Origin: Oopsacas minuta
Taxonomy: Eukaryota > Porifera > Hexactinellida > Lyssacinosida > Leucopsacidae
Direction: 5' to 3'
Length of the DNA: 64,000 nucleotides
Assembly: GCA_024704765.1 (NCBI GenBank)
Contig: JAKMXF010000177.1
Location: forward strand, 62,001 to 126,000
Below the pieces are notes generated by a model, which did not search any database, was not told the DNA's origin, and worked only from the letters and a program-made list of their open reading frames with translations. This document shows positions 55,078 through 64,000 of this stretch, piece by piece; position 1 is the first letter of the stretch; the number at the start of each line of letters is the position of its first letter. The position numbers were made by a program, and so were the translations under genes.

Positions 55078-55371
55078 GTTCCATCAAAACATACGCAACA
55101 GTCATTTGAAGACCAAAACGAGGTATTAATTATTGATTATAAGAGATTTGAATTCCTTGAAATAGCTTGTTTCGATAAATATCGTGATATAGTATATGAT
55201 AGATTCAGTGATAACACTGGGCGCATAGATATTTGGCTAAAATGTTACTATAACAAATATATCCCAACATCCATTAAATTTCGTATGGAGTATGCTGTAA
55301 ACGGGGATGAGAATCAACGAACAAAAGTATCACTACATTCACTATCACTTTATCCATTATGTCCTGTATAA
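55078..55371 (+). CDS. candidate exon of an unrecognised gene
   Basis: A 97-codon frame follows an acceptor-like cattcgaattattgtag ending at 55077. It reads SKHTQQSFEDQNEVLIIDY, EIACFDKYRDIVYDRFSD, GRIDIWLKCYYNKYIPTSI and FRMEYAVNGDENQRTKV, ending in TAA at 55369-55371; a donor (cct followed by gtataa) could also end it. It has no early Met. The alternating pattern suggests beta strands and the charged composition is protein-like. I do not recognise the family and found no partner exons. Open frames of this length occur a few times by chance in 64 kb. Confidence 0.3.
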   Translation, partial: VPSKHTQQSFEDQNEVLIIDYKRFEFLEIACFDKYRDIVYDRFSDNTGRIDIWLKCYYNKYIPTSIKFRMEYAVNGDENQRTKVSLHSLSLYPLCPV

Positions 55372-57184
55372 TGAATATTTCGAGGGAGTATTAGGATATA
55401 GACTTATATATACACTCTCTGAGTGAGAGAATTGGGACATTATTCTACTTTGGTCTCAAGTGATACAAAGGAAATATTGAACACGAATATTCTATAGATA
55501 TTACAAAATTATAAAATAATCGACTTTTCTAATGGTTTAAGATAAAATTAAGTTAACAAATGTTAGAAAATATCTTCAGCACGTGCAAATAAACGATAAT
55601 GCCTATTTGTGCAATGTGTCAATTATGGCAAGGGGTTCCAATACTTTTAGCCAGGGAGTGTATATATATATATATATAAATATCCATCTTAAGGTGGACA
55701 CAATGGCCAGATTCCTTAGCATAAGAATGAGACGCCTGGAAATAGCATCAAATTTGAATATATAAACTTCATGATCCTGAATCAACTTTCCTCACGACCA
55801 CATGAATGGATACATTTTCGATCCGAAATTTCATTGATGCATTGCGGCTGTATGCCAAATCTTCGAAAGATTACAAGGGTTAGCTCTCCCAATTTCATTG
55901 GGTCAACTTTCGTACCCAGCATAAAATGCTAATCAGATTCGTACACAGAGTAAAATTACCAGCAATTAGATGGGTCAGTTAACAAAATTCGGAGACATTT
56001 TCCCTAACAAAGCAACAATGTGTCAAGAATGTAACAAGATTCCATTCTCAAAAATTGTCATAAGCACCATCGAGGGAGCTTTCGTTCGACGCCGCTAGGC
56101 TAGCCTAGTATTCCACTTATAGATTAAATGATCTTTAAATACGATTTACAAGATCGAGCGCCTCAGTCCCTTAGTTTTAATTGTTATTACGTGTATAACC
56201 TGAAGACATGCTGTGTCAAAGTTCAAAGAGTTATACCATTTAAAAATAATTAGTCTATTGATAATTATCCTTATATGGACAAGTGACCCATCAAATTGTT
56301 GGCAAATGCAAATTGAAAACAAATCTGATGGTCAAAATATGATAGGCAGAAATCTGAAAAAGTTAACCCGCGGTGGATTTATCGGCGAATTAGCAGACAG
56401 CCCTAATTCAATTTCCATTGGCCTCTATTTATTCCTTCTCTACTCGGGCCCGCGAAATTTGATGCCGGGTCATGAAGATTATATATAAAAATTTGGGTGC
56501 TTTTGTACAGCTTGTCTCAATTTTACGAAATTTCGGTGCAAAGCCACCTGACTACTACTTGATAAGTGAAGCGTAGATTAAATACACATTCAATGAAAGA
56601 CATATTGAATGTTCGAATTATATTGGTTGGATTTATGTGGGATTAAATAAACATATCAAAGAATAACAAACTTCGTTGCAATTGGTAGGTTCCAATTATC
56701 GAACAGAGTATGTAGTGTAATACCCTGAAAGGGAAAATAAAATTTGCTCGAATTAGTGAAATAAGAATTAACGGAGCACAAATTTCGAATTATCGAATGG
56801 ATTTTGCATGGGATTAATTTGAATGTTTCAAGCGGAAAAACGTGTTTGAAATTAGCTGAAGTTCGAATTATCGGGTAATCGGATTAACTGTGGTCGACTG
56901 TTATTATCATATATCTATATGAACAAATTATCATGTTAATCTGATAATTCACATGTCTGCACGTACTGAAGTACGAACGTATGTATGAAAGCACATATTG
57001 CATATGCCAGCATATCAATATATTTAGAAGTAATATTAGGCTTGAATTTACTTTACTATATTCATACGAGAAATAACTACATATTTGAAAAAGGATTAAA
57101 TTCTAATTATAAGCTTACCAAAAACCACATTTTCCCATGGATTTCAAATTCTCGTTTTTCAATGAGAATTATGACAGATTATAC
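55372..57184. other. no supported gene; small transposon scraps
   Basis: About 55620-55660 is a transposon-end-like phrase (ggggttccaatacttttagccaggg) followed by (TA)n at 55660-55680. The 91-codon frame at 56213-56488 has a hydrophobic stretch (IISLLIIILIW) but lacks an ATG. About 56680-56905 is a MITE-like block of the pogo/Tigger terminal type (gttccaattatcgaac ... gttcgaattatcgggtaatc). Confidence 0.4.
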
Positions 57185-57189
57185 CGGCT

Positions 57190-57790
57190 AAAACAACGCG
57201 AAATTGGAAGAATATTTAGAACTTAATCTAAATAAGTTGCCGCAAGAAGTGTATGTACGCAATAATTGGAAAAGAGTTACACGTTCCTTGGGTTAACGAT
57301 ACTATTTGATGTTTTGGGCTAATTGCGAGGATCTGAATAATATAGATTCATAAGATCCGAACATTAGGAGACAAATTATGAGTGCATCCATGCGAAGGGA
57401 TAGATTGAATATAATCCTGAGATGTGTAAATATTGATGATACAGCACTAAAAGAGTATCTGGTCAATATACGATTCTGAAGAACATAAACTTTATCTTCT
57501 TAATTTCTTAAGAAATTCTATACACATATTTAGAGATTTACTATATAGATTACATAATAATCAAATTTGAAAACCAAAAGCAAAAGAACTATTTGATTAG
57601 TGAATAGTATGTTGACTATGGTGGAAATACTGGTACAAAGTTTAGAGTAATAGAATTAATAGTTTTTGATAAATAGACTCAACAAACAGAAACACATTTC
57701 CTTAGCAACATAGGAATGTGTTCACATTCAAATAATAAAAACCAATCTTTTCAAATTAGCTCTTGGCCTTTGTCATTCTATACAACTGTC
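57190..57790 (+). pseudogene. piggyBac-type transposase relic
   Basis: Successive pieces are LEEYLELNLNKLPQEVYVR, then MSASMRRDRLNIILRCVNID, then VDYGGNTGTKFRVIELIVFD and THFLSNIGMCSHSNNKN. In piggyBac transposases the order is a FLGIxxxxGYxxLPxxxxYW block, MSRxRFxxILRxLHFxDN, a catalytic Asp region, then a YxGxxxxxxxLGxxVVxxL block. The MSxxRFxxIL and YGGN matches are fair; the first block is weak. Stops occur throughout and no TTAA-flanked ends were found. Confidence 0.55.
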
Positions 57791-58805
57791 AAGCATTAAA
57801 TACACTGACAACATGGTTTAAATACAGCTCGAAAGTTAGTATATGTTCTAAGAATAATTTTTGCTAAACTGTAAGATGAGATATCATATTTACGCAATTG
57901 AAATGCATACTTTGATACTATTTCCTTTATGTGACTAATGAGAATTAAGGTCTATCATATATATTTCTCGAGATATGTGATAATAACACATTTTCAGTCG
58001 GCCTTCTCGTATCAAGCCTTCTCGGGGGACATATTTTGAGGTATATTATGTAGGCCATGTTCTACCTTATACATTCGTATTGTACCATGATAAAAGATAT
58101 TATACTCCGCGTGAACTCTGTTAGCTAGAGTATAGATCAAAATAGCTGTGGTCAACCAAGGAATGACCTGGCCTCACTGCAGTAGGGTAGGTTTAGAACA
58201 AAAATTGTAAGTTTTACTAATAGATACTTCAGAGCTATATGGGGTATAGGTTCTGGAATCTGCTATGCCAACAATTTTATCCCATATTTATGGGGCTTGG
58301 AGAGCAATTATTGTCCTATAGGATATTTCCTCTGTAACGAGCCATTTTCCAGCATAGATAGTGCATAGTAGGGTATTATTCATAGAATCCAATAAATTTC
58401 GAATATGTGGCCATTTCTTGCTTAGAGATCTCTATAGTCTTAATGGTGGCTTATGCTGCGAGACAATCCAAAATATAATCTTATATTTGAAAATATGTAC
58501 CTAAATATACATCACTTAATCAAACCGAAAATGATTCTTGAAAGTAATGAACTGTAATACAAACAGTGTAGACACAATGGGTCACGAATGAAAAGAAATC
58601 GATCATATAAAGCAAATGCAAGATGGTCAACATTAGCATTTTTCAGACCTGATTAGTATAATCGTATAGTGTGCTTGGCGACCTGGGTCAGTAAAAAGAA
58701 AAAATCGAAGAAAGTTTCTCTATAACTTAGCAATATGGGATCGTGTTACCCGTAAGCTAGAACACGTGAATCATTTGTATATTGTTTAATATTAAAATAA
58801 TAATA

Positions 58806-59184
58806 TATTGAAGAAATGTATTGGACATCTTTCAAGAATGTCGTAGAAAACTTTTTGGGAAATAAGTAAGCGGAAAACTACCAAGAACTTGTCCAAACAA
58901 TGCTTGCTAACTATGAATCTCTTGGCTATAGAATGAGCATAAGGATTCATTTTCTGCATTCGCATTTAAATTATTTTCCTGAAAATCTCGGTGCCTTAAG
59001 TGAGGAACAAGGTGAGCGGTTTCATCAGGACATTTGTGAAATGGAGAAAAGATATCAAGGGAAATGGAATACAAGTATGATGGGAGACTATTGTTGGTGT
59101 TTAAAAAGGGATTGCGACACAGCTCACAATCGAATGTCAAGAAAACGGCGTTTCATTCCATATGTTCCATGTTCAAGCTGTTAG
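58806..59184 (+). pseudogene. C-terminal fragment of the unclassified DLK/CxxC transposase family
   Basis: The frame runs from about 58806 with one stop (FKNVVENFLGNK-stop-AENYQEL). It continues LANYESLGYRMSIRIHFLHSH, LGALSEEQGERFHQDICEME, YQGKWNTSMMGDYCWCLKRD, ending in TAG at 59184. The H-x4-H and EEQGERFHQ blocks correspond to KVHIVCRH and SEQAAESAH in the intact 664-aa protein at 32013-34007; E in GERFH is the likely catalytic acid. It belongs to the same subfamily as the N-terminal half at 62986-64000, not to the 664-aa subfamily. The N-terminal two thirds are missing. Confidence 0.75.
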
Positions 59185-59333
59185 GGATTAATAGTTTATC
59201 GCTTACAATTTCCAAGTCAAATAGTAATAGTGTTGTTGCTTAAAACTTCTGATCACAATCATAAATTCAACCACATTTATTTTATACTTCATCCAGATTG
59301 ATATATCGAAGGCATGATATACGTATATGTATA

Positions 59334-59400
59334 ACGGGTCTCGGAAACCGTGATCTTGATCAAAAAAATACGGACCTTACGAAATTCACAGAATAAAAAA
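59334..59400 (+). repeat. terminus resembling that of the unclassified transposon
   Basis: acgggtctcggaaaccgtga, then tcttgatcaaaaaaatacgg, then accttacgaaattcac, parallels the 31743 terminus (cacgggtctctcagaaaatc, attgatcgaaaaaacg, aggtccttgaga). It faces rightwards, away from the coding fragment at 58806-59184, so it may start another element. No partner end was found. Confidence 0.45.
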
Positions 59401-59934
59401 TATATTAACAATTAATGGGAACTCATATTGTTGTACATGGGTTCGAATAATATACTTTTAGATTGTTCTTTGGGTTTGAAAACATTACGGTACATTTTTC
59501 AAATAAATACTTTCCTTGAAGTCAAAGAAATTTGAAAAATTGACTTTCGAAAAATCTGGGCGTGTAGATAACAAATGAATGCCATATTTGAAATCAGCAT
59601 TAAAAATTGCAAGAATAGTTTGAATACATCGAAGAAGAAATTGTAATTTGAAAAAACGTTGCCCAGTGTTATTTGTTAAATTGATTTCATAGCAAAAACG
59701 ATGGACAAAAAACCTAACTTCAAACGTACTTGTATTGTATATTAATAAATCTCAATCGTTGTTTGTCTGTTTACCTGTTGTTAATGTAAGCTGAAATGGA
59801 ATGTTAAATCCAAATGGACTGTTGAATCCATATATACTGTTACAAACAATGTAAAATGTTACCTCAAGAATTAATTACACTAGTATTATTTTCTAAGGTT
59901 TCATTTAATCGATCATGACAATACAATATACGGT

Positions 59935-60114
59935 AAGGGACAATATTTGTAGAGGTGACAATATTTGGCGAATAACAAGGATATTTTACAAAATCTGTCC
60001 CGCCGAACAATTTATGTAGACTCTACATAAACTGTCGGGGGGACAGATTTCGTAAAATATCCATGTCACTCACCAAAAATTGTCACCTCTACATTGTAGA
60101 TGGACAATTTTTGT
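59935..60114. mobile_element. 180-bp foldback MITE
   Basis: Two arms of about 85 bp meet at about 60020. The left arm carries gggacaatatttgtagagg, tgacaatatttgg, acaaaatctgtccc and tttatgtaga. The right arm carries their inverted counterparts tctacataaa, gggacagatttcg, caaaaattgtca and ggacaatttttg. There is no ORF. Target duplication not determined. Confidence 0.75.
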
Positions 60115-60286
60115 CAAAACAGTGCATCCCAAAAAATATTCAATCAATCTCCACAAATTAAAGTATCTAAATAGATGAAAATCTAAGCTATAAATTTATT
60201 CAAACAGCAAATACATGTGGTTAAACAATAATAGCAATAGCTAGGGCTACGAACTAATTGAAAGCCCTTTGTAATTACACTATGTA

Positions 60287-61575
60287 CAAGGGTTTTCAAT
60301 AAGTAATGAGATTAATGTATCGAATTCATATTCTTGTTAATACAGCTCTAAGCTAATATCAGATTACAAGGCTAACTAGATTGTCTAACTTTGATAGAAT
60401 ATACTCTTTACTCTACTAGCATATTCTTCATTATAAAGTTTCATTTGTATAGGCCACTTTTTTCAACAATGGATTTTAGCAAAGAAAGAAAACGACAAAT
60501 AATTTGGTACCTGTGGAAAAAGGGCAAGACTGGCTCATACATTCTTCGTGAAATGATTGTCCTTCGAAAGTCACCATATATAGATGGATCGAACGTTTGA
60601 TAATGGCGATGAGGAACTCCACGATGACACTCGTCCAGGTCGTCCGACCTCCCCAAAATCCGCAGCAATATCGAGAGGGTCCAAACAATTTTAATGAGGA
60701 GAGACGAATAACCCTGCGAGAGTTAGAAGAGAGGGTAGGTATATCAAAACGCCACACTACACTCGATTATCACTGAAGATCCGGAAATGTTGAAGGTAAC
60801 TGCGCGTTGGGTCCCTAAACTTCTTTCAAAGGAACAATACGCGAAAGGGCCAGAGTTAGCAAAGAATTACTTTCAAGATACAAGGCAGAGGAAGACTTTT
60901 TGGATCGTATAGTAAAGGGAGGATGAAACTTGGTTCCATTTTCATAAACCAGAGAGCAAAACTCAATCGAAGCAGTGGAAGAGACGTGATGAACCTGTAC
61001 CCATCAAAGTAAAGGACGCAAAATCAGTAGGGAAGAGAATGGCAACAGTATTTTGGGATAGGGAAGGAATTATATACCTCGACTGCTTGCCTGAGAAGAC
61101 AACCATAAACAGTGATTATTACGTTGACGAATTGAAAAAATTGTGTCAAGCGATTAAACGTGAGAGGCGAGGCAAGTTGACACGTGGCATATTGCTGCAA
61201 TATGACAACGCAAGGCCCCATGTAAGCTCCAAGACAATAGCTGGAATTGACGACTTAGGATTCGAATGCCTCCCTCATCCCCCGTATTGTCCAGACTTTG
61301 CTCCCAGCGACTACTGGCTGTTTGGAGAGATGAAGAGACCTCTTGGAGGGAAGAGATTTGAGGATTTCAAATGGCTGGAGTATGAAATAAAACAGTGGGA
61401 AAAAGGGATCCCTAAAGAATTCTATACCACTGGGCTGGAAAAGTTACCAGAACGATGGAAACGATGTATCAGTTAAAGGGGGAATTTATGGAAACATTTG
61501 ATAATCAATTATGATAAGTATAGGTTTACTATATGAATTATGAAAAAAGTCTCATTATTTATTGAACAACCCTTG
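60287..61575 (+). mobile_element. full-length mariner transposon
   Basis: The left end caagggttttcaataagtaa and the right end (reverse complement) caagggttgttcaataaata are inverted repeats of about 28 bp with few mismatches. TA flanks both sides (60285-60286 and 61576-61577). The length of 1289 bp is that of a complete mariner. The transposase inside is frameshifted. Confidence 0.9.
60470..61476 (+). pseudogene. mariner DD34D transposase, frameshifted N-terminal half
   Basis: ATG at 60470 begins MDFSKERKRQIIWYLWKKGK (N-terminal HTH). Frames then shift several times: IERFDNGDEELHDDTRPGRP, ERRITLRELEE-type and EDPEMLKVTARWVPKLLSKE are each in different frames. EDETWFHFHKPESK (first Asp) is at about 60923. 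The last 145 codons (61039-61476) are open and intact, with QYDNARPHVSS (second Asp) and FAPSDYWLFGEM (third Asp), spaced as in DD34D mariners. Unlike the fragment at 1-363, all three catalytic Asp codons survive; only frameshifts and stops in the first half disable it. Confidence 0.85.
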
Positions 61576-61577
61576 TA

Positions 61578-62985
61578 TTACTTGTATGCATGAGATTAAT
61601 TGTATAATAACTTTATAGAATCAAGTAAGATGTAAAGGTTAAAGTGGATTTACAAACAATGAATAGACAGCCTGATTGATAAGAAACACCCTATATATAC
61701 TAAAGTGCAATGGCATGTGTTTCTAATGGTAAAGGATCTATTAATATCAAGGTTAAGCCCAATTACCAAAGGCGCACTGGCAATTCTTACCAGATGCCAC
61801 CTGGCTACCAAACCCAATATATAGGGTGGCGCATTAGATGAAGGGCCGCAACACCACGGTAAATAATTTTTTTAAAACATAAAGGGATCTAAAATCTCAA
61901 CATCTAGGTGAATCTAACGATTTCGGGTACAAATACTGCAGAATCCCTGGTCTTTTCCTAGAATACTAATAAATTGTAGATATGATGATAGAATCGTGAG
62001 ACTTTTGACGAATATCACGATTATAAAGGTTTCTAGGTGAAGAGCCCCGCATCTATTAATTTCACATTGTAAGGAATAAATAACATAGACTAACTAACAA
62101 ATAATCATTAATTTTCTCATTTCTCAATGGGAAAGCAACGAAAAATGGATTCACTAGCATTATTCTAATATTCATAACCTAATCACAAATATTGAATACA
62201 ACGACACAAAATCTTGTCGATTGGGCATCATTTTATATGTAAATGATCAATAATGAACATTCCAAATTTCATAATTCATCAACTAACAAAATTCTTAGTT
62301 GGTACGAAATATTGGCGGGGTGTATAGAGTATCTGGGCGGGTTGCAATAGGAACTCTGGATGCAATTTGGGGATGCAAGTAATAGTGAATCCACGCTATA
62401 AATATTTAATAGATTTCAAATAGAATATATCAAAAAATTAGAAACTAATCTTCTCCTTTCATGCTCGCTCTCGGGTACATAATTAATGAAGATAGATAGT
62501 CGTATATTCAGTAGCTCATGTATGGATAGAGCTGCTTTCTGTAATCAAGATAACAAAAAATATGAGGCCTCCTTAGAAATATTGATAGATTTCAATTTCA
62601 CTAACTCAATCATTGTTGTATGAATATCCTCAACCGTGACCTAAGTAATATAAGGCCTGGATATTGTGCATAGAATTACCTACCATGGATTACATTGTAT
62701 AATTCATCCATAATTGTAACATGCTACATTGACATTGCACAACTCAACAAGATTTCTCATCAGAGATCACATACATTTATCTTAGCATACTTTTGAATGC
62801 TGAACTCGAATCTGGAATCAGAATTTCTCTAGCACGTCTAGTTATTCTGAAATCCAATATCCATTTTTTCAATAGTATAGTGTTACCTAGTTAATAAATT
62901 GCTATATGAGCATGCCTATTTTGATTCAATTATCTGGAATATAATGACTTTACTTATTTGAATTCAAGCAAATCAAATTATAAAC
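61578..62985. other. no supported gene
   Basis: AT-rich DNA without open frames worth reporting. About 61750-61850 is slightly GC-richer (ccaaaggcgcactggcaattc ... gccacctggctacc) and may be a degenerate repeat. The 5' region of the transposase at 62986 should lie here, but no terminal repeat was recognised. Confidence 0.4.
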
Positions 62986-64000
62986 ATGCATCGTAATTGT
63001 AGAATTCATCCCGACAATTTCTGTTACGTTTGTGGTCTTCTTTGGGTAAAATCACAAAGACGACCAATCACAAATCAATTAAAGAATATTTACAAATTGT
63101 ACTTCGAATGTCCACTTGGTGACCAAGACAAGTCGTGGGCACCACATGTTATATGCACTTCTTGTTCAAGTGGACTACGTGATTGGTTGAACAAAAGGAA
63201 AGTTTCAATGCCATTTGCAATACCCATGGTCTGGAGGGAACAGAAATATCACCTTGATAATTGTTACTTTTGCTTTATCGACATTACAGGATTCTCAGCC
63301 AAGAATAAGCACGCTCTTGTTTACCCAGACTTGGATTCTGCTCGCAGGCCAATTCCACACATTTCATTACCAATCCCAATTCCCAAGCCACAGCAAATTA
63401 AAATCGGGTCTGATATGGTGGAAGATGTTCATGGAGATTCTACAGATGCTAATTATGTCCCGAAGATGAATTACTAGAGCACAAACATTTATACAGGGAG
63501 AATTGAATGACCTGGTCAGGGATCTAGACTTATCTAAGGACAAAGCTGAACTCCTTGCATCCAGGCTCAAACAGAAAAACCCACTCGACAAAGATGTCCT
63601 AGTATCCCACTATCGCAAGCGAAATTTCGATCTCACTCAATACTACACCACTGATGGTCCACTGTGCTATTGCAATGATATCGAAGGACTCTATGCAAAC
63701 CTATTACAAGAACATTATTCCTCTGATTGGCGCCTTTTCATCGACTCGTCAAAACGCAGTTCGAAAGCTGTTCTGTTGCATAACGGAAATCTAAAGCTTG
63801 GCGTTCCAATTGCTCACTCTGTCTATCTCAAAGGAACCTTCCTCAATTTGCAGGAAGTTTTGGAGGCAATACAGTATAGAACACATATATGGAATATCTG
63901 CGGTGATCTTAAGATAATCGGGCTATTGATGGGCTTGCAACAAGGTTTTACAAAGTATTGTTGTTTCCTATGTCTATGGGACAGCTGAGCAACTGGTGAA
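62986..64000 (+). pseudogene. unclassified DLK/CxxC transposase, N-terminal half, cut by window end
   Basis: ATG at 62986 opens a 163-codon frame with Cys pairs: FCYVCGLLW, ICTSCSSGL and NCYFCFIDITGF. The frame stops at 63477 and resumes one frame over near 63482 with GELNDLVRDLDLSKDKAELL, then DWRLFIDSSKRSSKAVLLHN (candidate first Asp), ICGDLKIIGLLMGLQQGF (candidate second Asp) and YCCFLCLWDS. A TGA at 63986-63988 follows WDS, where relatives continue with Arg, suggesting CGA to TGA. Two lesions are therefore visible. The frame continues to the window end. Relatives of this ELNDLVRDL type are familiar from echinoderm, cnidarian and insect gene sets as uncharacterised proteins. The layout matches the intact 664-aa protein. 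Confidence 0.8.

Noticed and set aside
56213-56488. Small secreted protein with a hydrophobic N-terminal segment
   Set aside because: The frame starts with GTG, has no in-frame ATG before the hydrophobic stretch, and has no splice support.

Overview
The window looks like nuclear DNA of a ciliated eukaryote, most likely an invertebrate animal. It is AT-rich and gene-poor, and much of it is made of cut-and-paste DNA transposons in all stages of decay. Two conserved host genes are recognisable. NRDE2 (plus strand, 25001-27985) lies in one long exon. IFT80 (minus strand) is seen as its last exon (38995-40281) and one upstream exon (46923-47113), joined across a 6.6 kb intron. IFT80 implies cilia. 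The transposon mix (mariner, pogo/Tigger, P/THAP, Merlin, piggyBac, hAT, FLYWCH-MULE) fits an animal. I cannot name the species.

Layout. 0-5.4 kb: the 3' end of a mariner, an orphan Ser/Pro-rich exon (minus, 2519-3154), and a degenerate repeat array interrupted by a MITE with a 7-bp target duplication (4580-5124). 8.3-9.3 kb: relic of an unclassified transposase. 13.7-23.7 kb: a nest of elements. A decayed P-element transposase (13.7-18.9 kb) is interrupted by a CpG-rich island and an (AAAC)n repeat. It is followed by a nearly intact Tigger (19061-21393), a P-type terminus (21645-21701) and a FLYWCH-MULE (21709-23692). 25-30 kb: NRDE2 and possible exons of an unrecognised downstream gene. 31.7-34.6 kb: a transposon with nearly identical inverted repeats and an intact 664-codon ORF of a family I cannot place. 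35.4-36.6 kb: relic of a LINE-type reverse transcriptase.

39-47 kb: IFT80, whose large intron holds a Merlin element (43464-46815) with 358-bp terminal repeats, an exact 8-bp target duplication and one premature stop. 48.5-52.5 kb: a hAT relic and a second P element with both ends and a 7-bp target duplication (49996-52459). 57-59 kb: a piggyBac relic and a C-terminal fragment of the unclassified family. 59.9-61.6 kb: a foldback MITE and a full-length mariner (60287-61575). 63-64 kb: the N-terminal half of another member of the unclassified family, running off the window.

The most interesting item is the unclassified superfamily. The intact 664-aa ORF and the fragments at 58.8 and 63-64 kb share CxxC zinc-binding pairs, a DLK motif followed by CxxCxWD, and a late H-H plus acidic motif. 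This suggests an RNase H-fold DDE transposase. Everything was read by eye. No alignments or searches were run, so family calls rest on remembered motifs.
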